From: Solibacteraceae bacterium
Lineage (GTDB): Bacteria > Acidobacteriota > Terriglobia > Bryobacterales > Bryobacteraceae
Direction: 5' to 3'
DNA: 64,000 bases
Assembly: GCA_021324015.1 (NCBI GenBank)
Contig: JAJPJX010000174.1
Coordinates: 1 to 64,000, forward strand
The notes beneath the pieces were generated by a model, which was not told the DNA's origin, did not search any database, and saw only the letters and a program-made list of their open reading frames with translations. Made by a program: the position numbers and the translations under genes. Positions 55,766 to 64,000 of this stretch are shown here, in pieces. Numbering within the stretch: the stretch's first letter is position 1; every line of letters begins with the position of its first letter.

Positions 55766-57868
55766 CTACTGCTTGGTCTTCAGTTTTTCGCGCTGCTCGC
55801 GCAGCACGGCTTTGCGGCTGAGCTTGATCTTGTTGCCTTCGATGGCCAGTACTTTCACCAGGATCTGGTCGCCTTCCTTCAGTTCGTCGCGCACTTCGCG
55901 GACACGGTTTTCGGCGATTTCGCTGATATGCAGCAGGCCGTCGGTGCCGGGGAAGATCTCCACGAAGGCTCCGAAGTCCACCAGGCGCACCACCTTGCCC
56001 AGGTAGGTTTTCCCCACCTCGGCCACGGCGGTGAGATCCGCGATGATGCGCAGGGCTTTGTTGGCCGAAGCTTCGTCCGCGGAAGCTACGTGGATGGTGC
56101 CGTCGTCTTCCACGTCGATCTTCACCCCGGTCTGCTCGATGATCCCGCGGATCACCTTGCCTCCCGGCCCGATGACGTCCCGGATTTTGTCCTGCGGAAT
56201 CGTCATGGTATAGATACGCGGGGCGTACTGGGACATGCTGGCACTCGGCTGCGCGATGGCCTGGTACATCTTGTCCAGGATGAACATGCGGCCGCGGCGG
56301 GCCTGTTCCAGGGCCTGCTGCATGATGGCCGTGGTGACGTTGGGCACTTTGATGTCCATCTGCAGAGCGGTGACGCCCTTGCGGGTGCCCGCGACTTTGA
56401 AGTCCATGTCGCCGTAATGGTCCTCAGCGCCGGCGATATCGGTGAGGACGGCGTATTCGTCGCCTTCCTTGACCAGCCCCATGGCGATACCGCCCACATG
56501 AGCCGGAAGCGGCACGCCCGCGTCCATGAGGGCCAGGGAGGCGCCGCACACGGTGGCCATAGAACTGGAGCCGTTGGACTCCAGGATGTCGCTCACCACG
56601 CGCAGGGTGTAAGGGAAAGCAGCCTCATCGGGGATCAGCGCGCTAAGGGACCGTTCGGCCAGAGCGCCGTGCCCGATCTCGCGGCGGCCCGGACCGCGCA
56701 TGAAGCCCACCTCGCCCACGCTAAAGGGCGGGAAGTTGTAATGCAGCATGAAGCGCTTGGAGGCCTCGCCGGGCTCCAGCAGTTCGATGCGCTGCTCGTC
56801 TTCCTTGGTTCCCAGGGTCAGCGTCACCAGCGCCTGGGTCTCGCCGCGAGTAAACAGCGCCGAGCCGTGGGTGCGCGGCAGCACGCCGGTCTCGATGCTG
56901 ATGGGGCGGATCTCGTCGAAGGCGCGGCCGTCCGGACGCCGGTGGTTCTTGAGCATCTCGTCGCGGAAGATGCGCTCCTTCAGGGCGTCATAGCACTTCT
57001 TGGCTTCCTCGCGCTGCTCTTCGGGAAGCGCCGTGACCACACGCTGCTTGATTTCGGCCACCTTGGCGTAGCTTTCCAGCTTGGGGTGCTTCTGGGTGTT
57101 CAGGGCGTCGGTGAGATCCGCTCGAACCTCGCCGGCGATCTTTTCGTAGAGTTCCTGGTCGAGCGCCGGCGGCGTGAAGACGCGCTTGGGCTTACCCACC
57201 TCCGCCACCATCTGGCGAATAGCCGCCACAATCTTGCGGCAACAGCCGTGCCCGAACTCGATGGCCCCCAGCACCTCTTGCTCGGAGACCTCCTGCGCGC
57301 CGGCTTCCACCATCACGATGCCCTCGTCGGTGCCCGCCACCACGATGTTCAGCGAGGATTCGCGCGACTCCGAGTAGGTGGGATTGGCGATGTATTGCCC
57401 GTTCAGCATGCCGACGCGCACGCCGCCCAGGATATGCGGGAAAGGAATGTCCGAGATGGCCAGGGCCGCCGCAGCCCCCACGATCGCCAGGGAGTTGGGA
57501 TCCTGCTCCGGATCCGCCGAAAGCACCATGGCGATGATCTGGGTCTCGTTCAGAAAGCCCTCGGGAAACAAGGGCCGCACGGGCCGGTCAATCAGCCGGC
57601 TGGTGAGAATTTCTTTTTCCGAGGGACGTCCCTCGCGCTTGATGAAGCCGCCCGGGATCTTGCCGGCGGCGTAGGTATACTCGCGGTAATCAACCGTCAG
57701 CGGGAAGAAGCCCGCGCCGGGTTTGGGTTCTTCCGCCATGCAGGCAGTAACCAGAACCACCGAATCCCCGGAGCGCACCACGACTGCGCCATTGGCCTGC
57801 TTGGCCATCCGGCCTGTTTCGAGCGTGATCTTGCGCCCGCCCAGGTCCACTTCGACTGTTTGCAACAT
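55766..57868 (-). CDS. pnp: polyribonucleotide nucleotidyltransferase (PNPase)
   Basis: 700 residues, full length. Two RNase PH-type domains ([20 protein letters not shown] near the start; the second with [20 protein letters not shown], about 325), a KH domain ([20 protein letters not shown]) and a C-terminal S1 domain ([20 protein letters not shown]). It degrades RNA 3' to 5' using phosphate. It follows rpsO by 209 bases on the same strand, the usual arrangement. Confidence 0.98.
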   Translation of the reverse strand: MLQTVEVDLGGRKITLETGRMAKQANGAVVVRSGDSVVLVTACMAEEPKPGAGFFPLTVDYREYTYAAGKIPGGFIKREGRPSEKEILTSRLIDRPVRPLFPEGFLNETQIIAMVLSADPEQDPNSLAIVGAAAALAISDIPFPHILGGVRVGMLNGQYIANPTYSESRESSLNIVVAGTDEGIVMVEAGAQEVSEQEVLGAIEFGHGCCRKIVAAIRQMVAEVGKPKRVFTPPALDQELYEKIAGEVRADLTDALNTQKHPKLESYAKVAEIKQRVVTALPEEQREEAKKCYDALKERIFRDEMLKNHRRPDGRAFDEIRPISIETGVLPRTHGSALFTRGETQALVTLTLGTKEDEQRIELLEPGEASKRFMLHYNFPPFSVGEVGFMRGPGRREIGHGALAERSLSALIPDEAAFPYTLRVVSDILESNGSSSMATVCGASLALMDAGVPLPAHVGGIAMGLVKEGDEYAVLTDIAGAEDHYGDMDFKVAGTRKGVTALQMDIKVPNVTTAIMQQALEQARRGRMFILDKMYQAIAQPSASMSQYAPRIYTMTIPQDKIRDVIGPGGKVIRGIIEQTGVKIDVEDDGTIHVASADEASANKALRIIADLTAVAEVGKTYLGKVVRLVDFGAFVEIFPGTDGLLHISEIAENRVREVRDELKEGDQILVKVLAIEGNKIKLSRKAVLREQREKLKTKQ

Positions 57869-57919
57869 TTACGTATCTCCAACCTCGGCCGGGAAGTTGA
57901 GTCCCGGCCTGGAATCTCC

Positions 57920-57938
57920 GGCCGGCTTGGAACCGGCC
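57920..57938 (-). terminator. hairpin in the rpsO-pnp spacer
   Basis: GGCCGG-cttggaa-CCGGCC on the plus strand forms a 6-bp stem on the minus-strand transcript, 50 bases upstream of the pnp start. No T tract. It may be a partial terminator or a processing site. Confidence 0.4.
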
Positions 57939-57987
57939 ATTTGAGACTGGAGTTGACAGGAATGACCCCGGAATGGGGAAAACCTAG

Positions 57988-58004
57988 CGGCTCCACGGGA
58001 GCCG
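57988..58004 (-). terminator. hairpin in the rpsO-pnp spacer
   Basis: CGGCTCC-acg-GGAGCCG, a perfect 7-bp stem with a 3-base loop, 73 bases after the rpsO stop on the minus strand. No T tract follows. In other bacteria pnp is controlled by processing of such a leader; here that is only an analogy. Confidence 0.45.
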
Positions 58005-58077
58005 GCCCGGCACTGGGGAATGGAGGGTTTGGATGGCCCACGACGGACGCCTTGCGCTCCATCCTGCTCAGGGAACT

Positions 58078-58347
58078 CTAGCGGCGAATTCCAAGCTTCT
58101 GCAACACCGCCTTGTAACGTTCCGGGCCGGTGTCTCGCAAGTATGTCAGAAGCCGCCGCCGTTTGGCCACCATCATCAGAAGCCCACGGCGGGACGCATG
58201 GTCTTTCTTATGCGTCTTGAAATGCTCCGTTAGCTGCGCAATGCGTTCGCTCAACAGAGCAATCTGCACTTCTGGCGATCCAGTATCCGTCCGATGACGT
58301 TGATTCCTCGTCAGAATCTGCCGCTTCGCCTCTGTCGCCAGTGCCAT
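58078..58347 (-). CDS. rpsO: 30S ribosomal protein S15
   Basis: 89 residues, the exact usual length. [20 protein letters not shown] (about 22-41) and [20 protein letters not shown] (about 46-65) are the 16S-binding helices. ATG 58347 was chosen because the S15 family starts here; the frame is open 20 codons further. The next gene downstream is pnp. Confidence 0.97.
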   Translation of the reverse strand: MALATEAKRQILTRNQRHRTDTGSPEVQIALLSERIAQLTEHFKTHKKDHASRRGLLMMVAKRRRLLTYLRDTGPERYKAVLQKLGIRR

Positions 58348-58452
58348 TCTAGAGTGATTGCTCCTTGTCTTCTCTATCTCGTTTCGGTACGTGCAACATG
58401 ATAGCACAGATGGAATGCGTCTTGCTCGGAAGACCAGAGGTGGTGGGCAGCG

Positions 58453-59475
58453 CTACTTGTCTTTCGGCTGCTTCGCCAGCAACTTGGCGAGGACCCGCTC
58501 GCGGTCGCTCCGGCTCCAGGCATCCTGAATTTCCGGCTCGGGCAGACCCGCCATGCGCCCGGCCAGCAGAAAGGCCGGCAGGGCGTAGCGCAAGTTCTTC
58601 CAGCGGGCCATCTCCACCACCGAACTCAGGGCCCGGTCCCGGATCTGGGTCAACGTTTCCGCGCCGTCTTGTTCGGTCAGACCGGCCAGGATGCCGGCCG
58701 CGCGCAGACGGTCGCTGAGCACGATGGAGTTCAACATCTCGACGAACCAGGTGGGGGAGATGCGGATGGCGCGTCCCGGATCGAGGCGCGCCAGCACGGC
58801 GATCGCGCCCAGCGCGCGCGCAGCGTTGGAACGTACGGCTTCGTCCGGATCCTGGATGGCATACTCCAGGTCGTTGACTACGGCCTTCTTGTCGGGAGCA
58901 TAGCCGATGATGGTAGCGGCCATGGCCCGCTGCTCGTCATCGGCGGAAGTGCGGAGCACCTGCCGGAGCAGGGCGAGGTGGTCCCGGGCATAAGAGGCGA
59001 ATTGTTCCTGTAAGTCACGCGAGTCCGGATCGGCCATCAGCGAATGCCCCTGGGTCAGATCTTCCGCGGTGCTGCCGCGCCGCGCGGCAGTCTCGGCGGC
59101 AGCCAGGAAGCGGCGGTAGGTGTCCACGATCCCCGGGGGAAGGTGGGCGTCGCCCTCCGGCGGCGAACGGAGGGCAAAATGCGGGGTGCCACGTTCCTCC
59201 ACTCCAATGAACAGGGAGGCGAAGTCCCCTTCGCAACACACCGCCTCCACGCGCGCCTGAACGATCCCGGAAACCCGCTCCAGGCGATCCTCGAGGTCCC
59301 CTTTGGAGGGCGGGATAGGATCGCCTTTCTTCAGCTTCAATACCTTGAGGAGTCTTTCCGCGGAGACCTTGTGCAGGCCATAGAACTCAATGTCTCCCGT
59401 CCGAGGCGCCTGGCCATAGGCCAGCAGCCCGAGGAAGACACCCAATCCGATGTGCTTCAAGACCTTCTGACGCAT
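58453..59475 (-). CDS. exported POTRA-like / HEAT-repeat protein
   Basis: 340 residues with a signal peptide (MRQKVLKHIGLGVFLGLLAYG). Residues about 25-95 look like one POTRA domain (DIEFYGLHKVSAERLLKVLK, then LEDRLERVSGIVQARVEAV and SLFIGVEERG). A helical region with HEAT-like repeats follows (MAATIIGYAPDKKAVVNDLE, AIQDPDEAVRSNAARALGAI). POTRA domains bind outer-membrane proteins or chaperones; its attachment to HEAT repeats is uncommon. It may be co-transcribed with two small membrane protein genes upstream. Confidence 0.7.
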   Translation of the reverse strand: MRQKVLKHIGLGVFLGLLAYGQAPRTGDIEFYGLHKVSAERLLKVLKLKKGDPIPPSKGDLEDRLERVSGIVQARVEAVCCEGDFASLFIGVEERGTPHFALRSPPEGDAHLPPGIVDTYRRFLAAAETAARRGSTAEDLTQGHSLMADPDSRDLQEQFASYARDHLALLRQVLRTSADDEQRAMAATIIGYAPDKKAVVNDLEYAIQDPDEAVRSNAARALGAIAVLARLDPGRAIRISPTWFVEMLNSIVLSDRLRAAGILAGLTEQDGAETLTQIRDRALSSVVEMARWKNLRYALPAFLLAGRMAGLPEPEIQDAWSRSDRERVLAKLLAKQPKDK

Positions 59476-59520
59476 GCCTGTCCGAATGCGGGTACCGGGA
59501 AAAGCGCCTTTTCTTCTCCC

Positions 59521-59952
59521 CTAGCCCGCCTGCCGCGCGGCCCAGAGTCCGATCAGCGGCAAGACCACCTTTCTGCCCTGGTAGGTGCTGGAGATCAGGT
59601 ACAGCCACAGGGCCAGAAAGCCCAACGCCAGCAGCGGGACCAGGAAAAAGCCCAACCCGGGCAGCAGGATCACGGCCGCGAGCCAGACGACAAACCACGC
59701 GGCACTCAGGAAAACCGACTGAAAGGCGTGGAACCGGATGAGCCGGTTGCTGCGGTACGGTTCCACCACCAGGAACAAAACCCCCGTGATCAGGCCCAGC
59801 AGATAGCACAACGCCGCGGCGATGTGTTCCGGCATGCCTGCCGCTGGAGGCCTGCCCGCGCCGGGACCAGAGCCCGCAGGCGGCAGGCCGCACCGCGTGC
59901 AAAACCGGTCCGCCGGCTGGAGGGCCGCGCCGCAGCGGGCACAAAAGGGCAT
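59521..59952 (-). CDS. zinc-ribbon membrane protein (DUF4870-like)
   Basis: 143 residues. N-terminal zinc ribbon with CARCG and CTRCG (about 4-22), a Gly/Pro linker, then three hydrophobic segments: IAAALCYLLGLITGVLFLVV, VFLSAAWFVVWLAAVILLPG and FFLVPLLALGFLALWLYLIS. The pattern matches DUF4870-type proteins. Function unknown. It starts directly after the stop of the 52-residue gene (TAG then ATG). Confidence 0.75.
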   Translation of the reverse strand: MPFCARCGAALQPADRFCTRCGLPPAGSGPGAGRPPAAGMPEHIAAALCYLLGLITGVLFLVVEPYRSNRLIRFHAFQSVFLSAAWFVVWLAAVILLPGLGFFLVPLLALGFLALWLYLISSTYQGRKVVLPLIGLWAARQAG

Positions 59953-60111
59953 CTAGGTCCGCACCTTCCCGGGGCCGATGAAAAAAATGACACCCCCCAG
60001 GAGGCCGCACCAGACAATGGCCTGATTGCCTGCCCCGACAAAGGACACCCCCAGGCCGACCAGCCCGCCCATGGCCATGCCTACAATGGCGCCCAAAAGC
60101 CGCTTGCCCAT
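59953..60111 (-). CDS. small glycine-rich membrane protein
   Basis: 52 residues. Two hydrophobic helices (LLGAIVGMAMGGLVGLGVSF and AIVWCGLLGGVIFFIG) joined by GAGNQ. GGGAGACAT precedes the ATG. Directly coupled to the zinc-ribbon protein. Its start codon abuts that of the divergent methyltransferase gene (CATATG shared). Confidence 0.6.
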   Translation of the reverse strand: MGKRLLGAIVGMAMGGLVGLGVSFVGAGNQAIVWCGLLGGVIFFIGPGKVRT

Positions 60112-60894
60112 ATGTCTCCCACGATACAATACGAAGCATCCGTGGAGCATTCCCGTCTGAGCAACCCTCGCACGAACCTCCGCGTCGTGCTGGTGGCCAC
60201 CCGCAATCCCCTCAACATCGGAGCGGCTGCCCGCGCGCTTGCCAATTTCGGGATCCCCTGCCTGCGGCTGGTGGGCCCCTACGACGTGGCCTTCCGGGAA
60301 GCGCGCTCGGCCGTGGGGGGCGCCGCGCTGCTGGCGCGGGCGGAGGAATTCGCCAGCGTGGCCGACGCCGTGGCCGACTGCGCCCTGGTGGTCGGCACCA
60401 CGGCGGCGCAGCACCGCGAAGTGCAGCATCCCCTGCGGCGGCTGGAATACGGCGCGCGCCTCATCCGCCGGGAACTCAGCAGCGCTCCGGTGGCGCTGCT
60501 GTTCGGCTCGGAGAAATACGGGCTCTCTAACGAAGACCTCAGCTATTGCCACTGGCTGCTGCGCATCCCCACGGCGCCCGAGACGCCGTCCATGAATCTG
60601 GGTCAGGCGGTGGCGGTCTGCCTTTACGAACTGGTCCGCGAGCCGCGAGCCGCGCGGGCGCGGCCCGAAGGGCTGAAACCCGCCACGAGCGCCGACCAGG
60701 AGCAGGCGACACGCCTGCTGCTGGAGGCCCTGGAACGCAGCGGCTACATCCAGCCGCGCACCGCGCGATCCACAACGGAGAAGACCCGCCGGTTGATGCG
60801 CCGACTGAACCTGACCGCGCGGGACGCCCCGGTGGTGCTGGGAATGCTGCGCCAGATTCTCTGGAAAATCGGATCTACTGAAAGTACAAAGTGA
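60112..60894 (+). CDS. SpoU-family RNA methyltransferase, TrmJ-like
   Basis: 260 residues, SPOUT fold that methylates ribose 2'-OH with S-adenosylmethionine. Motif 1 is NIGAAARALANFG (about 35-47), motif 2 LLFGSEKYGLSNEDL (about 130-144), motif 3 IPTAPETPSMNLGQAVAVCLYEL with the SAM-binding trefoil knot. The extra C-terminal helical domain (about 195-260) is characteristic of TrmJ, which acts on tRNA position 32. The start is uncertain: ATG 60112 or GTG 60142, the latter downstream of a TACAAT. It overlaps the POTRA gene by 20 bases at the 3' end. Confidence 0.9.
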   Translation: MSPTIQYEASVEHSRLSNPRTNLRVVLVATRNPLNIGAAARALANFGIPCLRLVGPYDVAFREARSAVGGAALLARAEEFASVADAVADCALVVGTTAAQHREVQHPLRRLEYGARLIRRELSSAPVALLFGSEKYGLSNEDLSYCHWLLRIPTAPETPSMNLGQAVAVCLYELVREPRAARARPEGLKPATSADQEQATRLLLEALERSGYIQPRTARSTTEKTRRLMRRLNLTARDAPVVLGMLRQILWKIGSTESTK

Positions 60895-62182
60895 CGTTCA
60901 CGGTGCGAGTCTGCTCGTTCACGTCGGCCTGCGAGTGGGCTTTTTTCAGATTCTCGAAGACGCCTTCTTCGCGCAGGCGGCTCAGGAAGGCATCCGGATA
61001 GTCGGCGTCGAAAGGCTTGCCGTTGGGCAGGCCCCAGGCCTTGCGGATGGCCGGTTCGTCATAGATGGTGAGTCCCTCGATCTTGAGATCACCCATCAGG
61101 AATTGGGCACCCTGTTCTACGTGCAGCACCAGGTTGACGATCTTCTTAGCATCGTCCAGCGAGCGTTCCGGACGGATCTCCACGCGCATGTAACCCTGGC
61201 GCCGGAGGCGCTTCCTGATCCGCTCGATGCCGGCTCCGATCTCGTCGAAATTGGCCGGTTCGCCGATTTTGAAAGCGCCGGTCTTCATCAGTTCTTCAGG
61301 CCTGGCGGCCAGGAGGCCGTCCAGCCTCAAGCCGCCCAGCTTGTAGAGCGGGCCCTCGTCCACGGTGACCTTCACATCCACGCCGCGCACGTCCTTGGCG
61401 GGCTCGGCTTCGATCTTCGGGAAAGAAACTCGCAACCGTCCCTGGCGCTCGTACAGCGGCCGGATGGCGTGGTCCAAATATTGCCGGAACTGGTCTTCGC
61501 CGAAGGCTGAGCCGACGGCCACCTCGGAAATGGCGTTTTGCAGGGCCGTGGAAGGCACCAGTTGGTTGCCTGTGAAACTCACCTGGGCCACCGCGGGGGC
61601 GCGGCGGCTCGGCCGGAATACGACCGTGAACTCTTCCGCTCCGGCGGGCGCCATGACACTCACCACGGTCTCGGTGACATGGCGGCCCGCCAGGAATTCC
61701 TGAATCAGCCTGGCGTAGCGGTCCAGCACTGCCCGGCTGACGGCGATTTTAGATCCGAACAGCGGGTCGCGGGACGCCAGCCAGGCGCGCAGATCCCGGT
61801 CCGGCACACCCAGATCCTCGAACTTGACCGGGTAGGCGGGCCCCGCTTCGGTCACCTGGAAAGACGCGGCATAGCTGGTTCCGTCAGGCCCTGGCCCAAA
61901 ACGGTAGCTCACCGTTTCAAACGCCCCCGTGGCCGTCAGGCGGTCGCGGGCGGCATCGAACTCGGCCTTGCCGGCTACCTGCCCGATCTTCAGGCCCGCC
62001 ACGGCCAGCACCTGCTCCGGCGTATAGTTGTGCAGCCCTTCCACGGCCAGAGAATGGATCGGCCAGCGGTTCGCGGCGGGCGCCGGAGCCTCGGTCTTTG
62101 CGGCGGGCGCTTTCTTTGCCGTCCGCCTCTGCGCCTCCGCGCCGCCCGGCCAGAGCAGCAGAATCGCGAGCAGCCAGATCAT
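60875..62182 (-). CDS. POTRA-repeat protein, BamA-like without barrel
   Basis: 435 residues with a signal peptide (MIWLLAILLLWPGGAEAQ). Several POTRA-type units are visible: IHSLAVEGLHNYTPEQVLAV (about 42), VAQVSFTGNQLVPSTALQNA (about 203), KLGGLRLDGLLAARPEELMK (about 285) and MGDLKIEGLTIYDEPAIRKA (about 370). No outer-membrane beta-barrel follows, so it is not a complete BamA; it ends where the barrel would begin. A periplasmic partner of a barrel, or a truncated BamA paralogue, are both possible. Confidence 0.78.
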   Translation of the reverse strand: MIWLLAILLLWPGGAEAQRRTAKKAPAAKTEAPAPAANRWPIHSLAVEGLHNYTPEQVLAVAGLKIGQVAGKAEFDAARDRLTATGAFETVSYRFGPGPDGTSYAASFQVTEAGPAYPVKFEDLGVPDRDLRAWLASRDPLFGSKIAVSRAVLDRYARLIQEFLAGRHVTETVVSVMAPAGAEEFTVVFRPSRRAPAVAQVSFTGNQLVPSTALQNAISEVAVGSAFGEDQFRQYLDHAIRPLYERQGRLRVSFPKIEAEPAKDVRGVDVKVTVDEGPLYKLGGLRLDGLLAARPEELMKTGAFKIGEPANFDEIGAGIERIRKRLRRQGYMRVEIRPERSLDDAKKIVNLVLHVEQGAQFLMGDLKIEGLTIYDEPAIRKAWGLPNGKPFDADYPDAFLSRLREEGVFENLKKAHSQADVNEQTRTVNVTLYFQ

Positions 62183-62207
62183 AGTCTAAGTGTAGTGACG
62201 ATGTAGA

Positions 62208-63611
62208 ATGAAAAAAGTGTCCTACGATCTGATTGTCATTGGAAGCGGCCCTGGCGGCTATTCTGCGGCGGTGCGCGCGGGGCAATACGGTCTGAAAACC
62301 GCCCTCATCGAGAAACAGCCCAGGCTGGGAGGCACCTGCCTCCTGGTAGGATGCATCCCGACCAAATCCTTGCTGCATTCGGCGGAAGTCTGGCAGCACT
62401 TTCTGCACGCGGAGGAAAACGGGATCGCCTGCCAGAATCCGGTTCTGAATTACCCCAAGATCATCGAGCGCAAGAATCAGATCGTAGGCAGGCACTCCAA
62501 GGGCGTGGAGGGCCTGCTGCGGAAAAACAAGGTCGAATGGATCAAGGGCTACGCCACGCTGCGGGGCGGGGGGCAGATCGAGGTCCGCGGGGAAAGCGGC
62601 GTCCGCACGGTGGAGGCCCGCAACATCATCCTGGCCACCGGGTCGGAGGCGCGCATGCTGCCCGGCCTCGAACCCGACCCGGATGTGATTCTGACCAACA
62701 TCGAGATCCTCAACCTCACGGCGGTTCCCAAGTCGCTCGCCATCATCGGCGCGGGCGCGGTGGGCGTGGAATTTGCCTCCATGTTCAACCGCTTCGGCAC
62801 CCAGGTCACCCTGCTCGAAATGCTGCCGCGCATCGTGCCGGTGGAGGACGAGGAGGTTTCCAAGGAATTGGAGCGTGTGTTCCGCAAGGCCGGTATCCGC
62901 GTGGAAACCGGCGCCAGGGTGGAAAACATCCGCAGGACCGACGGCGGCGCGCAGTTGGCCCTGACGACCTCGAACGGCAAGCAAGAGGAGATTCAGGCGG
63001 AAAAACTGCTGGTGGCGGTGGGCCGCAAGCCCAACACGGAAAACATCGGACTCGAGAACACGCGTGTGGAGCTGGACCGCGGCTTCGTCAAGGTGAACCC
63101 CTACCAGCAGACCGCCGAGCCAGGGGTAGACGCCATCGGCGACATCGTGGCGGGCACGCCGCAACTGGCGCACGTCGCCACCATGGAAGGCATGGTCGCG
63201 GTGGCACACGCAGCGGGTAAGCCGGCCACGCCCATCAATCGCAACCGCATCCCCGGCTGCACCTACACCGAGCCGGGCATCGGCAGCGTGGGGCTCACCG
63301 AAGCGCAGGCCAGGGCCAAGGGATACCAGGTGAAGGTGGGTAAGTTTCCCTTTGGCGGCAACAGCCGCGCGAGTATCCTGGGCAGCCACGGCGGATTTGT
63401 GAAGGTCGTAGCCGACGAAACCTTCAATGAGATCCTGGGCGTGCACATCATCGGGCCGGAGGGCTTCGAGCTGATCGCGGAGGCGGTGGCGGCCATGGAA
63501 GCCGAAGCCACGCTGGATACCCTGACGAGCACCATTCACGCCCATCCCACGCTGTACGAGGCGGTCGGAGAAGGATTCAACGCGGTTCGCGGTCTGGCCA
63601 TCAATGCGTAA
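62208..63611 (+). CDS. lpdA: dihydrolipoyl dehydrogenase
   Basis: 467 residues, FAD enzyme that reoxidises lipoamide in 2-oxoacid dehydrogenase or glycine cleavage complexes. FAD motif LIVIGSGPGGYSAAVRAGQY (about 8-27), redox-active disulfide GGTCLLVGCIPTK (about 43-55), NAD motif IIGAGAVGVEFASMFNRFG (about 179-197), and C-terminal His-Glu couple in TIHAHPTLYEAVGEG. Overlaps lipB by 8 bases. Confidence 0.96.
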   Translation: MKKVSYDLIVIGSGPGGYSAAVRAGQYGLKTALIEKQPRLGGTCLLVGCIPTKSLLHSAEVWQHFLHAEENGIACQNPVLNYPKIIERKNQIVGRHSKGVEGLLRKNKVEWIKGYATLRGGGQIEVRGESGVRTVEARNIILATGSEARMLPGLEPDPDVILTNIEILNLTAVPKSLAIIGAGAVGVEFASMFNRFGTQVTLLEMLPRIVPVEDEEVSKELERVFRKAGIRVETGARVENIRRTDGGAQLALTTSNGKQEEIQAEKLLVAVGRKPNTENIGLENTRVELDRGFVKVNPYQQTAEPGVDAIGDIVAGTPQLAHVATMEGMVAVAHAAGKPATPINRNRIPGCTYTEPGIGSVGLTEAQARAKGYQVKVGKFPFGGNSRASILGSHGGFVKVVADETFNEILGVHIIGPEGFELIAEAVAAMEAEATLDTLTSTIHAHPTLYEAVGEGFNAVRGLAINA

Positions 63612-64000
63612 GTGCGAGTTGCGGCTGCTGGGGCGCATCGGATACCGGGAGGCGTTCGAGCTGCAGCAACAGCTCGTGGCCGGGCGCAAGGAGGGCTCGC
63701 TACCGGACCAGCTTCTGCTGCTGGAGCACCCGCACACCATCACGCTGGGCCGCAACGGGCATCTGGAGAACCTGCTGGCCGGCGAGGAGGGATTGCGCCG
63801 CGCGGGCGTCGCCTTCCACACCACGGACCGCGGCGGCGACATCACGTATCACGGCCCGGGGCAACTGGTGGGTTATCCGATCGTGGATCTGCGAGAGTGG
63901 AAGCGCGACGTGGGGGCCTATGTCCGCGGCATTGAACAGGTGCTGATCGACGCCCTGGCGGATTTCGGCATCCGCGCCGGGCGCATCCCGAAGCTCACCG
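63604..64000 (+). CDS. lipB: octanoyltransferase, partial (runs off the right edge)
   Basis: 132 codons in the window, open to the edge, from ATG 63604, which overlaps the lpdA stop. LLLLEHPHTITLGRNGHLEN (about 38-57) and TTDRGGDITYHGPGQLVGYP (about 80-99) are LipB signatures; the catalytic Cys/Lys lie beyond or at the edge (KLT). It transfers octanoyl from acyl carrier protein to lipoyl domains, in line with lpdA next to it. Confidence 0.93.
   Translation, partial: MRKCELRLLGRIGYREAFELQQQLVAGRKEGSLPDQLLLLEHPHTITLGRNGHLENLLAGEEGLRRAGVAFHTTDRGGDITYHGPGQLVGYPIVDLREWKRDVGAYVRGIEQVLIDALADFGIRAGRIPKLT

Noticed and set aside
55928-58081. 717-codon frame opposite pnp
   Set aside because: Antisense shadow of pnp with no recognisable domain and His/Arg-rich composition.

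Overview
The window is a high-GC bacterial chromosome segment, gene-dense on both strands, with no tRNA, rRNA, CRISPR array, insertion sequence or phage gene that I can recognise. The gene content points to Acidobacteriota, most likely the Bryobacterales/Solibacter group. It has several PQQ-type quinoprotein dehydrogenases coupled to c-type cytochromes, many Tat-exported oxidoreductases and hydrolases, a PVC-type propeller/HEAT/cytochrome lipoprotein, DUF885, and an exported family I associate with acidobacteria. The taxonomic call is inference from gene families, not from a marker gene.

Layout. 1-8.7 kb: decayed repeat-protein remnant, solitary nuoB, malQ, a propeller/phosphoesterase fusion, an exported NIPSNAP protein, a Crp/Fnr regulator behind a sigma-54-like promoter, and an SDR. 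8.7-13 kb: a minus-strand run starting with a PP2C phosphatase followed by three exported proteins of unknown function. 13-17.3 kb: the nitrogen-control operon amtB-glnB-glnD. 17.6-28.9 kb: Tat amidohydrolase, sorbosone-type dehydrogenase directly followed by a seven-heme cytochrome, DUF885 lipoprotein, glycosyltransferase, lepB, TonB receptor, Tat esterase, solitary cpaF, exported DinB protein.

28.8-42 kb: DJ-1/PQQ dehydrogenase/cytochrome c operon (the cytochrome has an unusual CX4CH heme site), two divergent serine hydrolases, ankyrin protein, the 983-residue propeller/HEAT/cytochrome lipoprotein, a Tat enolase-superfamily protein, an unknown membrane-anchored protein, and a DUF6580/BtuF-like/Dph6-like cluster. 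42-48.4 kb: F-type ATP synthase operon atpF-atpF-atpH-atpA-atpG-atpD-atpC without atpB or atpE, ending in a 42-residue lipoprotein gene. 48.8-55.7 kb: Tat Gfo/Idh/MocA oxidoreductase, Tat aldo/keto reductase, an AhpD-like peroxidase gene interrupted by one in-frame TGA, a diheme-PQQ dehydrogenase, and a heme/copper monooxygenase fusion. 55.7-64 kb: rpsO-pnp, two POTRA-type proteins, small membrane proteins, a TrmJ-type methyltransferase, lpdA and the start of lipB.

The most notable observation is at 51.3-51.95 kb. The reading frame of an AhpD/carboxymuconolactone-decarboxylase protein runs through a single TGA at the place of the second catalytic cysteine (CPF-TGA). The TGA is followed at SECIS distance by a perfect hairpin. 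This is best read as a CxxU selenoprotein, which would mean the host decodes selenocysteine. Other points of interest are the CX4CH cytochrome, the class A serine hydrolase lacking Glu166, the sigma-54-like promoter of the Crp/Fnr gene, the PP2C/exported-protein operon, and several back-to-back divergent starts with almost no intergenic DNA.
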